This document shows, piece by piece, positions 11,280-23,556 of a DNA stretch of 64,000 bases. The stretch's first letter is position 1; each line of letters starts with the position of its first letter. This stretch comes from Bedellia somnulentella (taxonomy: Eukaryota; Arthropoda; Insecta; Lepidoptera; Bedelliidae), in the NCBI GenBank assembly GCA_963576735.1, contig CAUYWD010000039.1, forward strand, positions 27,917 to 91,916, given 5' to 3'. Below the pieces are notes generated by a model. It saw only the letters and a list, made by a program, of their open reading frames with translations, was not told the DNA's origin and did no database searches. The position numbers were made by a program, and so were the translations under genes.

Positions 11280-11505
11280 AGGTTAGTCTTTGTAAGTGGT
11301 CCGCCCAGGGAAACAACTGAAAATCAGCGTTTTGCATAAAGCAAATTTCAACGCTAATATGAATCCCATTTTCATTGTTGTGACACACAAAGTTGGTGTT
11401 GTAATGTGTATTTCTTTTGTTTTTGTAATGTATGTGATAATGTTGCTATAATTTGTGTGTCTTAGTTGTGGAAATAAAAAGTTTATCTATCTATCTACAA
11501 TTTGG
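11280..11505 (+). repeat. Probable LINE or SINE 3' tail
   Basis: A non-coding stretch that ends GTGTCTTAGTTGTGGAAATA followed by a short (TATC)n run, as in insect non-LTR tails. Sequence between hAT-B (11009) and here shows no gene. The assignment rests on memory of similar tails. Confidence 0.35.
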
Positions 11506-11544
11506 CCAAATCAAATAATACGACATTTTATGCAGTATGTGCAA

Positions 11545-11574
11545 CACTTATGTATGTATATGTATATGTGTGTA

Positions 11575-11605
<31 letters not shown>

Positions 11606-11612
11606 GTACATG
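11545..11612. repeat. (TA)n/(TATG)n microsatellite
   Basis: A simple-sequence run of TATG, TGTA and TA dinucleotides immediately upstream of the gypsy-1 leader. Confidence 0.9.
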
Positions 11613-11761
11613 TATGTGCATACATTGTGTACGTCCTAGTGGGTTCGCGGGTTATAAAGGGGGGTGAAATTTTCATTATTTTTACCCTAGCGGTAGCAAT
11701 TTCTGAAATACGAACAAAAACTTGTCTAATCATCTTGTATTTTTGCATTTTCGGTCGAGAT

Positions 11762-12367
11762 ATGGAGCCAACGGTTAATAAGACAAGGCAAGTGCAGACG
11801 CCAATACCAGGGACGTCGCAAGGCCTTAACACCGAGCCTGGGCCTGACCGCCGCAGTCGGAGCCGTAGCAGGGGATCACGTGGAAGTCGACATCGCAGTC
11901 AACGGTGTTGCCGTAACCGCAGCTATCGTAGCCGGAGCCGTCGTAGCCGATGCCGTCGTAGCCGGAGCCGGGGTCGCGGCTGTCTTTGTGGCCACAGCCG
12001 CTGTCAGAATCGTTACGACAGCCGCCAGCGCGGCCACAGCCGCGAACGAGGCCACAGCCGCGGGGGCGGCCACAGCCTCAGCCGCTGCCAACCTCGGTGC
12101 ATCAGCGCTAGTGATCAAACTCGATAACCGGAGAGGACTTCGCCAATGGTCATCTCTGCAAGTCAACCATCTGAACAACAATTACTGCCAGTCCTGCCTC
12201 CACAATCGCAGCCGCCCAGTGTAGTGCATACCCTTCCGGACTTGTCAGGTCAGACTTTGAATGATGTTGTAAATACCATGAACAATGTTAAAAGCCACTC
12301 TCAGCCTTATACTGTTCAAGCACCAATGTATAGTTCAAACGTAAACCAAAAAAAACATTTTACCTGA
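11762..12367 (+). pseudogene. gypsy-1 gag N-terminus (Arg/Ser-rich), broken
   Basis: The frame starts at 11762 (MEPTVNKTRQVQ...) and runs through about 80 residues of Arg/Ser dipeptides made by a CCGTAGC-type codon repeat. It meets an in-frame TAA at 12125-12127, continues in the same frame from 12128, and leaves frame at an A-run near 12350 before the conserved PDFDPSI segment. The Arg/Ser region may bind nucleic acid or be a repeat expansion. The alternative Ala/Val-rich reading in another frame is a by-product of the same repeat. Confidence 0.6.
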
Positions 12368-12368
12368 T

Positions 12369-15300
12369 TTTGATCCGTCTATTAAAAGTCAAAGGATTGA
12401 TATATGGTTAAAGAAAGTGAATGAGTGCGCGGCAGTGTATGGTTGGGATGAAAAGACTGTTGTACATTTTGCAATGCAGAAGCTTCAGGGATTGGCTAAA
12501 ACCTGGTATGAGAGTTTGCACACAATATTGTTTTCTTGGAGCGAATGGCAAGAAAAACTAACCAATGCTTTTCCATGTGAGCAAAACTATGGCCAATCCC
12601 TGGAGGATATGTTGAAACATCGGAGTAGATATAATGAGGCTATCGAGATATACTTCTATGAAAAATTGTCGTTATTAAACCAATGTGACATCACTGGTAA
12701 GCGAGCTGTTGATTGTATTATACATGGTTTGGATGACAAAATTATGAAATCTGGTGCGCTAGCTTTGCGTTGCTCAGGACCTGACGAACTTCTAAAATTC
12801 TTGATGAGTAATAAAGATTTAGGTTCTGCATACGCTAGGAATAGTAATAGGTATAAAAATCAATCCTCTTTTCCAAACTTCACTAATAATATTTTATCGG
12901 CGAAACCTAATAAAGTGTTTGCAGCTGCAAACGATCTTTTCTGTTTTAACTGTAATGAAAAAGGGCATCCATATATGAAATGTACGAAGCCTCTCATCAA
13001 ATGTAATAACTGTAATCGTTTCGGGCACGATACTGATAATTGTAGGGCAAAACGTCAGGCAGGTAAAGTGCAAAGGACTATGCGTATATCGGCTTCAAAT
13101 GCTAGTTCCAAATATATAAAAGATGTTCTTATTTGTGGGGTGACCTATAAAGCATTTGTAGATTTTGGTAGTGATGTATCGCTTATAACAGAATCTGCCT
13201 TAGCAGCGCTGAATCTTCAGGGTGATGGGGTGTCATGTCCATTAAAAGGTTTCGGTAACAGTTATGTCTTGTCAAAAGGTAGAGTTAAGGTGGATATTAG
13301 TGTCGATGGTGTTACTGGTAGCGTACACTTCTTAATTATTCCCAATAATCTATTGGATGTTCCTTTGCTTATAGGGCAGTCATTTACAGAACAAAATCAC
13401 GTTTCCGTTTATAAAGACTCAAAAGAACTAATGTTTGTCTCAAACGAAAGTAATAACTTTCCTTTACATTTAGACGTTGAAGCGGATCAATCCGTAAAGT
13501 TAACTTGCAATTCCTTTACTGAATTCTACGGTCCATGTTCAATCAAAACAAGCACTAGTCATACTCTTCTTGGTGCAATATTTGTTCCTGGCAAGGTCAT
13601 AGAGAAGATTGGTTTTCAAGTTGTTGTTAGGCCTTTATTTGGTAGTTCCAGATTATATCCTGGTATGGTTCTTTCGCGAGCAACCAAAGTTGAAATAGTA
13701 AATAGGATTTCTAAACCCAGTGAGAAAGTTGATTCTGAACGAACATTTGATGTAACAAAGATTGATATAAGTTCATCCGTAGATGAAAAACATAAAAATA
13801 GACTAATTAACATCCTAGAAAGATATAAACACTGCTTTGCGTCTTGTCTTAGAGACTTAGGGTGTACTTCTGTTACAGACATGAGTATTGAATTGAACTC
13901 CAAAAAGCCTGTAGTTTATCGTCCACCATATCGCTTATCACATAAAGAGAGGGAAAAAGTTAGGGATATGATAGAAGAAATGACCGAGGCAGGGATTGTT
14001 CGGGAATCAATATCAGAGTATGCTAGTCCTATTATACTGGTAAAGAAAAAGGATGGAAAACTTAGACTTTGTATAGATTACAGGAAATTGAATTCAATTA
14101 CTTTTAAAGAACATTTCCCCATGCCAGTGATTGAAGATGAAATTGCGCGTCTTTCGGGGAGTGCATATTTTGTTACGTTAGATCTAGCTTCAGGTTACTA
14201 CCAGGTGCCAATAGCTGAACCATCAAAGCACCTCACATCGTTTGTTACTCCAGATGGGCAGTACGAATTCAATCGCATGCCTTTTGGATTGGCAAACGCA
14301 CCAGCTGTCTTTCGGCGCATGATGAATCGGGTTTTGGGATCTGCTCGTTTTTCACAGGCAACAGCTTATCTAGATGACGTCTTAATATATGGTAGAACTG
14401 CTGAAGAATGTTTGGATAGGTTCGAGAATATTTTGAAATTGTTGGGCGAGGCAAATCTAACATTAAATTTGTCAAAGTGTAAATTTCTATTAGATCAAAT
14501 TGATTATCTCGGATATGAGATAAGCTCCCAAGGAGTAAGACCGGGTGATAAAAAAATTAAATGTGTGTTGGATTCTCCCCGCCCAACAAACGTTCACACG
14601 GTTCGACAATTCTTAGGGTTAGTTGGTTATTTTCGTAAGTTAGTTCAGGGATTCGCACTAATAGCCGATCCCCTTACAAAGTTGTTGAAAAAAGGCATTG
14701 AATGGATGTGGACTAATGAGCAAGAAGACTCGTTTAATCTTCTGAAAGAAAAATTAATTAAAAGGCCTGTTTTGTCCTTGTATGACCCTACGTTTGAAAC
14801 TGAATTACACACTGATGCCAGTAAAGTAGGAATCGGTGGGATTCTCTTACAACGTGCGAATAGTAATGCTTCTTTCCAACCGGTTGTATTTTTTAGTCGA
14901 CAAACATCTCCAGAGGAAAGGAATTTTCACGCTTATGAGTTGGAAACACTAGCTGTAGTTTGCTCTTTACAGAAATTTAGGGTCTATCTTTTGGGGCAAA
15001 ATTTTAAAATATTAACTGACTGTAGTGCTTTGCGCTCCACTTTTTCCAAGAGGGATATTATCCCGCGCATTTCTAGATGGTGGCTTCTATTACAGGAATT
15101 TAACTGTACAGTGGAGTACCGACCTGGCACCAAAATGTCGCACGTCGATGCTCTTTCTAGAAATCCTTCAGAACCATACAAAGACCATGACTTGAGTTTC
15201 CCTCTCGACTTCCCTTGTGTTATGAATATAACCTCTAATAGTGACGATTGGTTACACACTTTGCAGTTAGGTGACTCGGAGTTGCGTAGGATTCGTGATA

Positions 15301-15510
15301 TTATTGAATCTGACATCGCCGCTAAAGATTTACAATATATTAAGGACAACTACCTGATAAAAGATAATAAGCTTTACATATATATTGATGGTGATAAAAA
15401 TAACTTAAGGTGGGTTGTCCCAAAGGGGGCTAGATGGCAATTGTGCAAAATCAATCATGACGAGATAGGCCATTTTGGGGTTGAAAAGATGCTTGAGCGC
15501 TTGAAAGGTT
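12369..15510 (+). pseudogene. gypsy-1 gag-protease-RT-RNase H polyprotein
   Basis: One long open frame of about 1,045 residues, starting without its own natural ATG after the 12350 frameshift. In order: capsid-like region (WLKKVNECAAVYGW, WYESL), two zinc knuckles (CFNCNEKGHPYMKC, CNNCNRFGHDTDNC at about 12940-13040), aspartic protease with DFGS instead of D-T/S-G at about 13168, and reverse transcriptase with YLDDVLIYG (14367). RNase H follows (HTDASKVGIGG) and the integrase zinc region begins at the end. The frame ends at a TAG in KG*, just before YWFPKMAKF in the next frame. The odd protease residue and the flanking breaks argue this copy is dead. Confidence 0.88.
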
Positions 15511-16242
15511 AGTTACTGGTTTCCCAAAATGGCGAAATTCGTAAAAAAATACTGTGCAGCCTGTTTAGAATGTGCATATGCTAAGGAAACTGCTACCTCT
15601 GGGGAGGGCGAATTGCACCCTATCGAAAAGATTGAAATCCCATTCCATACGCTGCATATAGATCATCTAGGTCCTTTTGTTAAATCTTCTAAAGGCAATT
15701 CCTACCTTTTGGTTGTAATAGAATCATTCACTAAATTCATTTTCGTCAAACCTGTTAGAAACACAAAAACTGTTAACGTTTTGAAAATACTAGACGATAT
15801 ATTCTATACTTTTAGGGTACCTAATCGTATAATTAGTGATAGGGGTAGTTGTTTCACGTCACACGCATTTAAAAAGTACTGCTTAAATAAAGGTATACGA
15901 CATGTTCTAAATGCAGTGGCAAGTCCTCGTTCCAATGGATAAGTGGAACGATATAATCGCACTATATTCAACTCATTGACACCTTTGGGTTTAAACAGTA
16001 ATGAAAGAAATTGGGATGACAATGTTGGCAGGGTTCAATGGGGATTAAATAATACTCGCCAAAAAACCACGGGTAGGACACCTTCCGAAGTCATGTTCGG
16101 AACAACATTTAATTTTGAAATAGATACGCGTTTCAATGAAGTAAGAGAAAATCCCGAAACTAGCCTCACTATTGAATCTATTAGACAGGAAGTTAAAGAC
16201 AAAATTGATACAGAACAATTAAGACAAAAACGCGTTTATGAT
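15511..16242 (+). pseudogene. gypsy-1 integrase core, nonsense-interrupted
   Basis: It continues from a frameshift at about 15512. The zinc finger end CAACLEC and the DDE core are recognisable: HIDHLGPF, ISDRGSCF and the region SPRSNG*VERYNR. There, TAA at 15940-15942 stands where a Gln codon is expected (CAA to TAA). The segment ends at KRVYD, where gypsy-2 inserted (TSD ATGAT at 16238-16242), and continues at 20584 with KGRRPARVYNVG. Confidence 0.85.
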
Positions 16243-16340
16243 TGTTAGGTACGTAGCAATGAGACAACGGTTTACCGTGAACTGAAGTTTTATTAATGAA
16301 CTACCGTACAATACAAAATATAAATCTCAGATACATAACA
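16243..16340 (-). repeat. gypsy-2 3' LTR (98 bp)
   Basis: Starts TGTTAGGTACGTAGCAATGA and ends ACATAACA in plus-strand reading. It is a direct copy of 20481-20578. Confidence 0.95.
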
Positions 16341-16775
16341 CTTCTCCCATCTTAATTTAAAACACAATAACTTAATTTCAAGTCGTTTACAATGGGTGTT
16401 TAATGAACTAGCAATAATAGTAATAGTAGTAAACTAATATGAGTGTGTAGTTAGCTAAATAATGTAAACATAAAGTATAACATTCAATGCTTTAGAGATT
16501 TGAGTTTATCACGGCAGTTTTGAGCAGCTATCCTGAGTGGACAATCAGCATTAGCACTAGCAGAGGGCGAGCGCGGCGATGACGCAGCGCGGGGAGGGTT
16601 CACACCCGAGTCCTCCTCCGCGCTATCAAACGACTCCTCTCTGATATCGTCCTCATTCGTATCACTCTCTGCTTGATTGTCTGACGTCCCCTCTAAAACC
16701 TGACTTAATGAATGACGCGAATTGTTTTTTACTATTTGATCAATGTGTCTCTTATGAATTTGACCGTCTTTTGTT

Positions 16776-19688
16776 TTAACCGTTTTTGTTATAATTTCGC
16801 ATCAAAATTTCATCATTCGTGTCGGCTGACCGCAGTGGTCTCTGGCAGCGTTGCTCCTCCGTGAGCTGCACGCTCCGCACCCGCTCCGCCGCGTCGGGCC
16901 GCAGTAAATCTAACCGACCTCGCAGCCTCCTACCAAACATTGCAACTGCGGGCTCGCGACCTGTTGTACTCGACTCGGTATTCCTATATGTAAATAAAAA
17001 TCTACTCAATGCCTTGTTTACATCTACTCTTTCTAATTCCGCTTTTTTAAAAACTCTTTTAATCGTGCGAACAGCATTCTCTGCCGCCCCATTACTCGAT
17101 GGGTGATAAGGTGGCACTAAAGTGTGTTTGATTCCGTTTCTTTCTAGATACTGAGCAAACGCAATTGATGAGAATGGGGGCCCGTTGTCACTGACTATAC
17201 GTTTTGGCAAACCGAAACAAGAAAATAATCGCCTAAGATAACAACACACTTGATTGGCCGACGTACTTATTATTTTTTCTACTTCAATTCATTTAGAATG
17301 GGCGTCAATGACTATTAAATAATAATTATTATTAAATGGCCCCAAAAAATCAAGATGAAGTCGCGACCACGGCTCCGCTGGCCATGACCACGAATGCAGC
17401 GGTGCCGCCGGGGGTGCGGGGCGCAGCTCCCGGCAGGGAATGCATTCACGCGCCAACTGTTCAATATCTTTGTCTATGTTTTCCCACCATACATAATTAC
17501 GAGCAATTTGTTTCATCTTCACGATACCCGGGTGGCCTTCGTGAATTTCCTTTAATACAACGTTGCGCAACGCATTTGGAACCACTACACGATATCCCCA
17601 AATCAAGCATCCCTGATCGATGTGTAAATTTTCCCTTTTTGAATAATAATATTTTTCTAAGTCAGTATACTCCCTGTTTTTTGACCAACCGTACATGACA
17701 AAACCATAAATTTTGCTTAGTAATGCATCTTTTACCGTTTCTGTTTTAATATCCTTAAAACTGACCGGAAAATTATCTTGCGCGTAGTTAAGATAGCCTT
17801 TTTCTTTCTCACCTCGTAATTGCTTTTTAGTCAACTCCCGAGGGAGACGTGAGAGAGCGTCAGCAAAGCAATTTTTTGATGATGACACAAATTCAATGTC
17901 GAAGTCATAAGCTGACAATTTAACAGCGTAACGTTGAAGTCGACTCGCAGCCGTCATAGGTAGCCCTTTGTTTTTACCGAATATGTAACTCAAAGGACGA
18001 TGATCACTGCGTAAAGTGAAATGTCTACCATAAAGATATTGGTGGTGTTTGGAAACCCCGAATACAATAGCAAGTGCTTCCTTATCTATTTGAGAGTAGT
18101 TGACCTCCGCTGCGTTAAGTGTGCGCGACGCACAACATAATAGTCTTTCTGTACCGTCTGCATGTCGCTGCGTCAGCACCGCTCCCAGCCCGTACGCGCT
18201 ACTATCTACTGACAATATTAAATTTAAGCTAGGGTTGTAATGCGCCAATACAGGAGAGCTACTCAGAACGTTTTTAATCTTATTAAAAGCCGTGTTACAA
18301 ATTTCGTTCCATTTAATATCATTTAATACATTCCCATTTAACATCTTTTTTAAGTAAATCATATAAAGGTTTTAAAATATCACTCATATTTACACAAAAT
18401 TTAGAATAGAAATTTACTAAACCCATAAAACTTTTCAGTTGAGTGACGTTGGTCGGTGTCGGCGCTGCTACAATGGCCTCAATTTTTTTTTGTATCGGTA
18501 TGCAACCCAAATTTATCGATTTTGTAACCTAAATACGTGACACTTTTCTGGAAAAACTGACATTTATCAAAATTAATCCTTAACCCGTTATCCATGAGTC
18601 TTTGTAGCACCGCTCTTAAATTTCTTAAATGGGTGGCTCGGTACCCCTGTAACGCAGATATCGTCCGCAAAGACAGCTGTTGATGATAAGCCACTTAACG
18701 TCTCCTCCATAATTTTTTGAAAATTTTCTGGAATGCATTTGATACCGAATGGAACGCGCTTATATACAAAAGTACCTACGTGAGTTGTAATGGCTGTTAT
18801 CGCCTGTGAATCCTTATGTAATAATCCCTGTTGGAAAGCGTGGGAAAGATCCAATTTCGTATATTCCTCCCCACCCCCTAAGGTAGCAAAAAGTTCCTCG
18901 ATACGCGGCAGCGGGTAATGGTAATCTTTTAAAAGAGGGTTAATTGTGACTTTGTAGTCACCGCATATCCTAATATTGCCGTTGGATTTAATTACCGGTA
19001 CTATGGGTGTACCATAATCTGAACGTTCAACTTTATAAATAACATCATCCCGCTGCAGTCGTTCGAGTTCCTTTTCCACCGGTTGCCGCAATGCTAATGG
19101 CATAGGTCTTGCCTTTACAAAAATTGGCGTTTCATCTTTTAAATAAAGTCTAAACTGAGTCTTGAAAGTACCTAACCCCTTTGCAAATACATCAGGAAAT
19201 TCTTTTCGTAAAGATAAAGCCATGGATTTATCTTCCGTTATATTGTGACATTCTATAAAAGCAAACTTAAGTTGTTTCATCCATGACCTCCCCAACAAGG
19301 ATGGCCCTCAATTTTCAATAATAAACAACTTTAGTTTGGTTTGTTCTTTCCCACAAGTTACATTAACCACTATAAAACCTAAAGTCTCGATAATGTCACC
19401 TGTATAAGATTTCAAACACAATTGTTTTTGTAAAATAGGTATGTCAGTGAAATACCGATCATAATAGTCCCTAGAAATAACAGAAAGTTTACTCCCCGTA
19501 TCTATCTCAAACTTACATAATTTATTTTCAACCTTTAGCGTAATAAAATATGGTCCATCCCCCTCACTGTCCACCATCAAATTATAGAAATTGCTACCTT
19601 CATCATCGGTGTCCGCTTCATCAAAAAAATTATTTCTTTTATCATATCTGTCCACACTAATATTTTTACTTTTAATCTTTTCACACAC
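16776..19688 (-). pseudogene. gypsy-2 pol (protease to integrase), many lesions
   Basis: Read from 19688 down: protease with EIDTGSKLSVIS, then an in-frame TGA at about 19305. RT follows (19298-18588) with the active site FADDICVTG, where most gypsy elements have FLDD or YLDD, and a frameshift at about 18640. The connection segment CQFFQKSVTYLGYKIDKFGL has further frameshifts at about 18490 and 18340. RNase H has SVDSSAYGLGAVLTQ. The integrase zinc region and DDE core (LHLDFLGPF, VSDNGPPFSS, SSNGAAENA) carry a TGA at about 17288 where Trp is expected (HSK*IE). At least three frameshifts and two nonsense codons make it inactive. A short GC-rich patch codes the RPAPPAAPLHSWSWPAEPW linker. Confidence 0.88.
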
Positions 19689-19693
19689 ACTTT

Positions 19694-20422
19694 TTATATG
19701 ACCTCTTTGACCACAATTGTCGCAATTATAATATTTAAACAGACACTTGTTTTCCGAGTGACCTTGCTTACCGCACCGCGCGCACGCGCCGTGAAGTCGT
19801 GCCGCTCCTCTAAAACCGGCGGCGGCGGGGCGGAGCGGGCTGGCGCGCTAGCTCCGAGGCGGTGCAAGCCGTGCTCGCCCCCCGCCCCCTCTGCCGCGGC
19901 TGCCGTGCCCGACATGCTAGCGTGGCGTTCCGCCGCCTCCAGCGCCTGTGCCAGCTCCACCGCACGTTTGTAGTTCACGTTTTTCTCCGTGAAGATCCTT
20001 GATCTCATGTCCTCATTGTACAAACCCGATACAAACTGGTCTCTTAAATTTTCATCCAGTTTGTCACCAAAATTACAGGTTTTTGCAAGATGTTTTAACG
20101 ATTGTAGATACTCGCGAACACTTTCGCCTGAACGTTGGACCCGTTGCCTAAAAATATGCCTCGCCGCAATTTCCGAACGCTGAGGTTCCAAATGATTTTT
20201 TACCAATGTCACAAGAGTTTCAAATGTTTTCGATTCGGGACTATTTGGTGAACACAGATCGCACATTAACTCGTAACACTCCGCGCCTACCAATGTCACT
20301 AATGTCGCGACATGCAACGTGTCCTTGATATCGTTTAATGCAATAAACTGCTTAACTCGTCTAATATACGTAGCCCAATTGTTGAGCTCAAAATTATACG
20401 GTTCAATATGTCCGATAGGCAT
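19694..20422 (-). pseudogene. gypsy-2 gag
   Basis: It starts at 20422 (MPIGHIEPYNFELNNW), the typical start of mag-type gag proteins, and runs through the capsid region with RQRVQRSGESVREYLQSLK. A Gly/Ala/Pro stretch encoded by GC-rich DNA follows (about 19800-19910). The frame then slips by one base at about 19785: two zinc knuckles (CARCGKQGHSENKC and CDNCGQRGHIKSVC) are readable in the neighbouring frame at about 19690-19780. The printed end after ARGAVSK is therefore out of frame. Confidence 0.82.
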
Positions 20423-20480
20423 TTTTAATTATAAAACACACGCGTGAATAACAACATGAATTTAAAATCCTCGTCGCTAG

Positions 20481-20578
20481 TGTTAGGTACGTAGCAATGA
20501 GACAACGGTTTACCGTAAACTGACGTTTTATTAATGAACTACCGTACAATACAAAATATAAATCTCAGATACATAACA
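20481..20578 (-). repeat. gypsy-2 5' LTR (98 bp)
   Basis: Same sequence as 16243-16340 with two differences by eye. It is followed outward by TSD ATGAT (20579-20583), after which the gypsy-1 frame resumes. Confidence 0.95.
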
Positions 20579-20648
20579 ATGATAAAGGAAGGCGTCCTGC
20601 TCGAGTTTATAATGTAGGAGGGTGAATTTCAACAAATGCTGTTTTTTT

Positions 20649-20915
20649 TTATCATATCGGTGAATATTTTAAAATCATGTTTTTATACATGTTTTCCAAC
20701 TGTTATGTATTCTTCTATGGGTATTTATATCGTTACACTTACTTACATATTAGTATTTACTTAAACTAAGGAGATATTGAGGTTTAAGTTTTGATGGCCA
20801 CCGATATGATACAATATCCAGCGACCGTTTTTCATGTACACCGATATGTGAAGACTTGGCACCGACATGATAAGTCGAATCACCGATATGATAATTCTAT
20901 CCACCGAAATGATAA
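20649..20915 (+). repeat. Iteron cluster A (CACCGATATGATAA)
   Basis: Six copies start at 20649 (inverted), 20798, 20839, 20860, 20881 and 20902. Variants change the seventh or eighth base (GATATG, GACATG, GAAATG). The last four are spaced exactly 21 bp, about two helical turns, as expected for protein-binding sites on one DNA face. Confidence 0.85.
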
Positions 20916-21141
20916 ATCTATCAATTTTAAAAACATTAATGAATAACCTGTTTTACAAGGTGTTTTAATAACAAGCAATTAATTAATATCTTGCTATTGT
21001 ATTCATAAAAATTGCGTACGTTTATTTACATCTACCGTCATACCGTTTAGATTCTGTGTGCAGCCGTACCAACCAATCTAGCTATATTACATATGTTATA
21101 GGCAATCTGTATTTAAGGCAATGCATGAAGTAATATTGACT

Positions 21142-21620
21142 GTACACCTTGCCTAGGCATTCTAAAGAATGCCTAATAGACATCAGGCAATCTGTTAAAA
21201 ATTTTAGTGAAAAATATACCTTGCATTTTCGGTCGTAAATTTTTCAGTGTCTGATAATAACCAAACACGCGAGGCTTCATTTCACTGCGCTGCACTTCAC
21301 TCAGTTCCACTCCACCAGCTCCGCAAACTCCCCATCATCGTTCCGTGTTCTCCGCTGGCTCCGTAGAGCTTCGTTTTACTTTGTTCAGCTTCGCTTGCTC
21401 TATTACGCACTTGCATTTATTTTTACCCCTCTTTCCTACTTCCCAATGTAGCATAGGTATTAGATTTTATAGTTTGCCAGTGATTCAACAGGCATTCTAT
21501 AGAATGCTTAGGAATTCTTTACATTGCCTAGGAAAAGTATGAAATAGAGTTAAGATGATATAACATTTCATAAATTTCCAACAGGATCATGGCCCCTACA
21601 CATATAGATTGCCTATGTAT
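21142..21620. repeat. MITE-like repeat 'TTGCCTAGGCAT', copy 1
   Basis: It begins near GTACACCTTGCCTAGGCATT and ends near GATTGCCTATGTATG. It shares several blocks with 22571-22946 (CAACAGGCATTCTATAGAAT, CATCAGGCAAT, TTGCCTAGG). It contains small perfect palindromes such as GGCATTCTAAAGAATGCC. Non-coding; the outer ends are approximate. Confidence 0.65.
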
Positions 21621-21654
21621 GGACATTAGTAGTAGCTTTCTAAGGTTATACATG

Positions 21655-21814
21655 CGAGAGTTTGTAAGGATGGATGGATCTTTGTTACTCTTTCACGCTA
21701 AAAGGGCTGTATGGATTTCAATCAATTTTGGTGGAGATTATGGTAGCTATGTTTTATCCTGAAATTCCCACGGGAACAGGAACTACGCGTGTGAAACCGC
21801 AGGGCGTCTGCTAG
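21655..21814 (+). mobile_element. Helitron-like 3' fragment
   Basis: GTTTGTAAGGATGGATGGAT, then TTGTTACTCTTTCACGC, a central ATCCTGAAATTCCCACGGGA, and an end GTGAAACCGCAGGGCGTCTG followed by CTAGT. This is the common insect non-autonomous Helitron tail with a GC hairpin and CTAG terminus. The 5' end is not defined. Confidence 0.55.
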
Positions 21815-22570
21815 TATTTATTTTTTTTATATTACATGTTGCGGATAATATAAGTAAATAACTACAACGAGGTTGTTTCAAAATCACTTTATTAATTGCT
21901 ATCCGTCCACAACTCTTGCATCTTAAATAAGTCGTTCGTCGTTACTGTTTAAATTTCAAATTAACATTCATAATCTACATATAACTTCTATTATATAAAT
22001 TCTTTGAGTTTAAGAAAATCAGTATTTTACAATAGATAAACATTAATTATTTATCACATGAGTAACGTACTTACTTTAATTATTACTTTTAATCACAAAA
22101 ATATATAACTTTGATAACAACTTACTAAACTTACTATTTTTTTTTGTAATTGTAGATTACTTTGATATCAAAACCACCAGAAATCTTTTTTAATCATAGC
22201 ATAGGTACAAAACGGCAGCTATCTACCAACCTACTTTTAAAATATATTTAAAATATAGCAATAGGAACTATTTTTCTGTAGTTCAACGCTGAGGTATTTG
22301 GTAATAATAAAATTTTAAAAACAAAACAATCAAGTACCAATCAACCTAAGCAAGCACTTCTAATCTAATTATAATGTAAATTAGCCTTCATGTTAAAATC
22401 ATAAAAAAATTGGATTAGTGACTAATAATGATCTGCGTTGCAAATGATTCAGAATCAGGAATCTTAGAAATTATAATCACAGCAATCTTATTATTATCAA
22501 CAAGTTATGTCTTGTGTATTTTAAAATGAATCGTGCCTAAAACGTTCACGAAAAATGAAATGATATTAAG
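21815..22570. other. Element X interior, no gene seen
   Basis: AT-rich sequence with no long frame, no family motif and no repeat that I could pair within the window. Confidence 0.6.
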
Positions 22571-22946
22571 TATACATTTTGCCTAGGCATTTACACATGA
22601 TGAACATCAGGCAATGTATAAAAATTAGTAGAAAAATCTATTTCTCTACATCTCAAAGATGCACTTTGGTCGTTTATTTTTCTAGTGCGCTGCGCTGCGC
22701 TCCTTTCAGTTCCTCGAAGCTACATTACTTCTGCCGCGGATCGTTTTTACCATTCTTTTCTTCTTCCCACTGTCGCATGTATTAACTATTTTATTATACT
22801 TTGCCTGTGATTCAACAGGCATTCTATAGAATGCCAAGTAATTCTAGAAATTGCCTAGGTAAAGTATGAAATTCAGTTAAAAAGTTATATCATCTTAAAT
22901 TGCCTACAGGACCCCGGCATTCTATACATTACCTAAGCAGTGTATA
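22571..22946. repeat. MITE-like repeat 'TTGCCTAGGCAT', copy 2
   Basis: It starts TATACATTTTGCCTAGGC. Its reverse complement at the far end starts TATACACTGCTTAGG, so it has imperfect inverted ends of about 17 bp. It is diverged from copy 1 and shorter. A possible TA duplication fits both ends. Sequence from 22947 to 23336 holds nothing recognisable. Confidence 0.65.
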
Positions 22947-23336
22947 TAGTAGCTGCATTATGCCGATTGCCAATGACAAATACACTCACTATTGTGCAAC
23001 ACTTTTTGTTAGGCCAGTAGAATGTAACGAAATATTGTTCAACAAAATTCAATATCAATATCATATTTACCCGTGAAAACAAACAACCCAACAAAAGACC
23101 ATTGTATCACTAAAAATACCTTGTTACCTTTATTCTAAAGATTACACAAAAAACACAAACTTTCTAATGACGTAAAATAAAGTGAGCTACAACGGGCTTA
23201 TGTTGCAAAAAAATGCTCTTCCTCTGGGCCAGTTTACATTAAATTATCATTTCTCGTTCCGCGCTCTGTTCATTTATGTAAAGAAAAACGAATCGTTAAT
23301 CTATGGTAACTACACACGGATGTTAATAATAGGATA

Positions 23337-23556
23337 CACCGATGTGATAAATCAATCCACCGAAATGATAAAGCCATCCACCGACATGAGAAGTCCATTC
23401 ACCGATATGATAAAACTATGCGTTGTTTACAATTCAATGCACCGATATGAGAAATAAGCCACCGATCCAAGTTTCCTTATCATATCGGTGGAATTTATCA
23501 CATCGGTGGGGAAAAAAGCCACCGATCCCACCGATATGAGAACACCGACATGAGAA
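23337..23556 (+). repeat. Iteron cluster B (CACCGATATGATAA)
   Basis: Nine copies start at 23337, 23358, 23379, 23400, 23440, 23477 (inverted), 23495 (inverted), 23529 and 23543. The first four are exactly 21 bp apart, the same phasing as cluster A, and the last two are back to back. One more copy is at 28730, beyond the nested mag element, so the cluster belongs to the right flank of element X. Confidence 0.85.

Larger units (their letters stand above)
16243..20578 (-). mobile_element. Ty3/gypsy element 2 (mag-like), nested in gypsy-1
   Basis: 98-bp LTRs at 16243-16340 and 20481-20578 differ at two positions by eye. The 5-bp TSD ATGAT lies at 16238-16242 and 20579-20583. In the sense (minus) direction a purine tract GATGGGAGAAG directly precedes the 3' LTR at 16340. 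The coding strand holds gag, protease, RT, RNase H and integrase, all broken. Short LTRs and the integrase context LHLDFLGPFNN place it with mag-like gypsies (Bombyx mag has LTRs of under 100 bp). Confidence 0.95.

Noticed and set aside
11876..12224. Ala/Val-rich frames on both strands
   Set aside because: They are alternative frames of the CCGTAGC-type codon repeat in gypsy-1 gag; the Arg/Ser frame matches the gag start.
21345..21542. Short frames in the MITE-like repeats (also 22579-22785)
   Set aside because: Both lie in the repeat copies, are not conserved between them and lack motifs.
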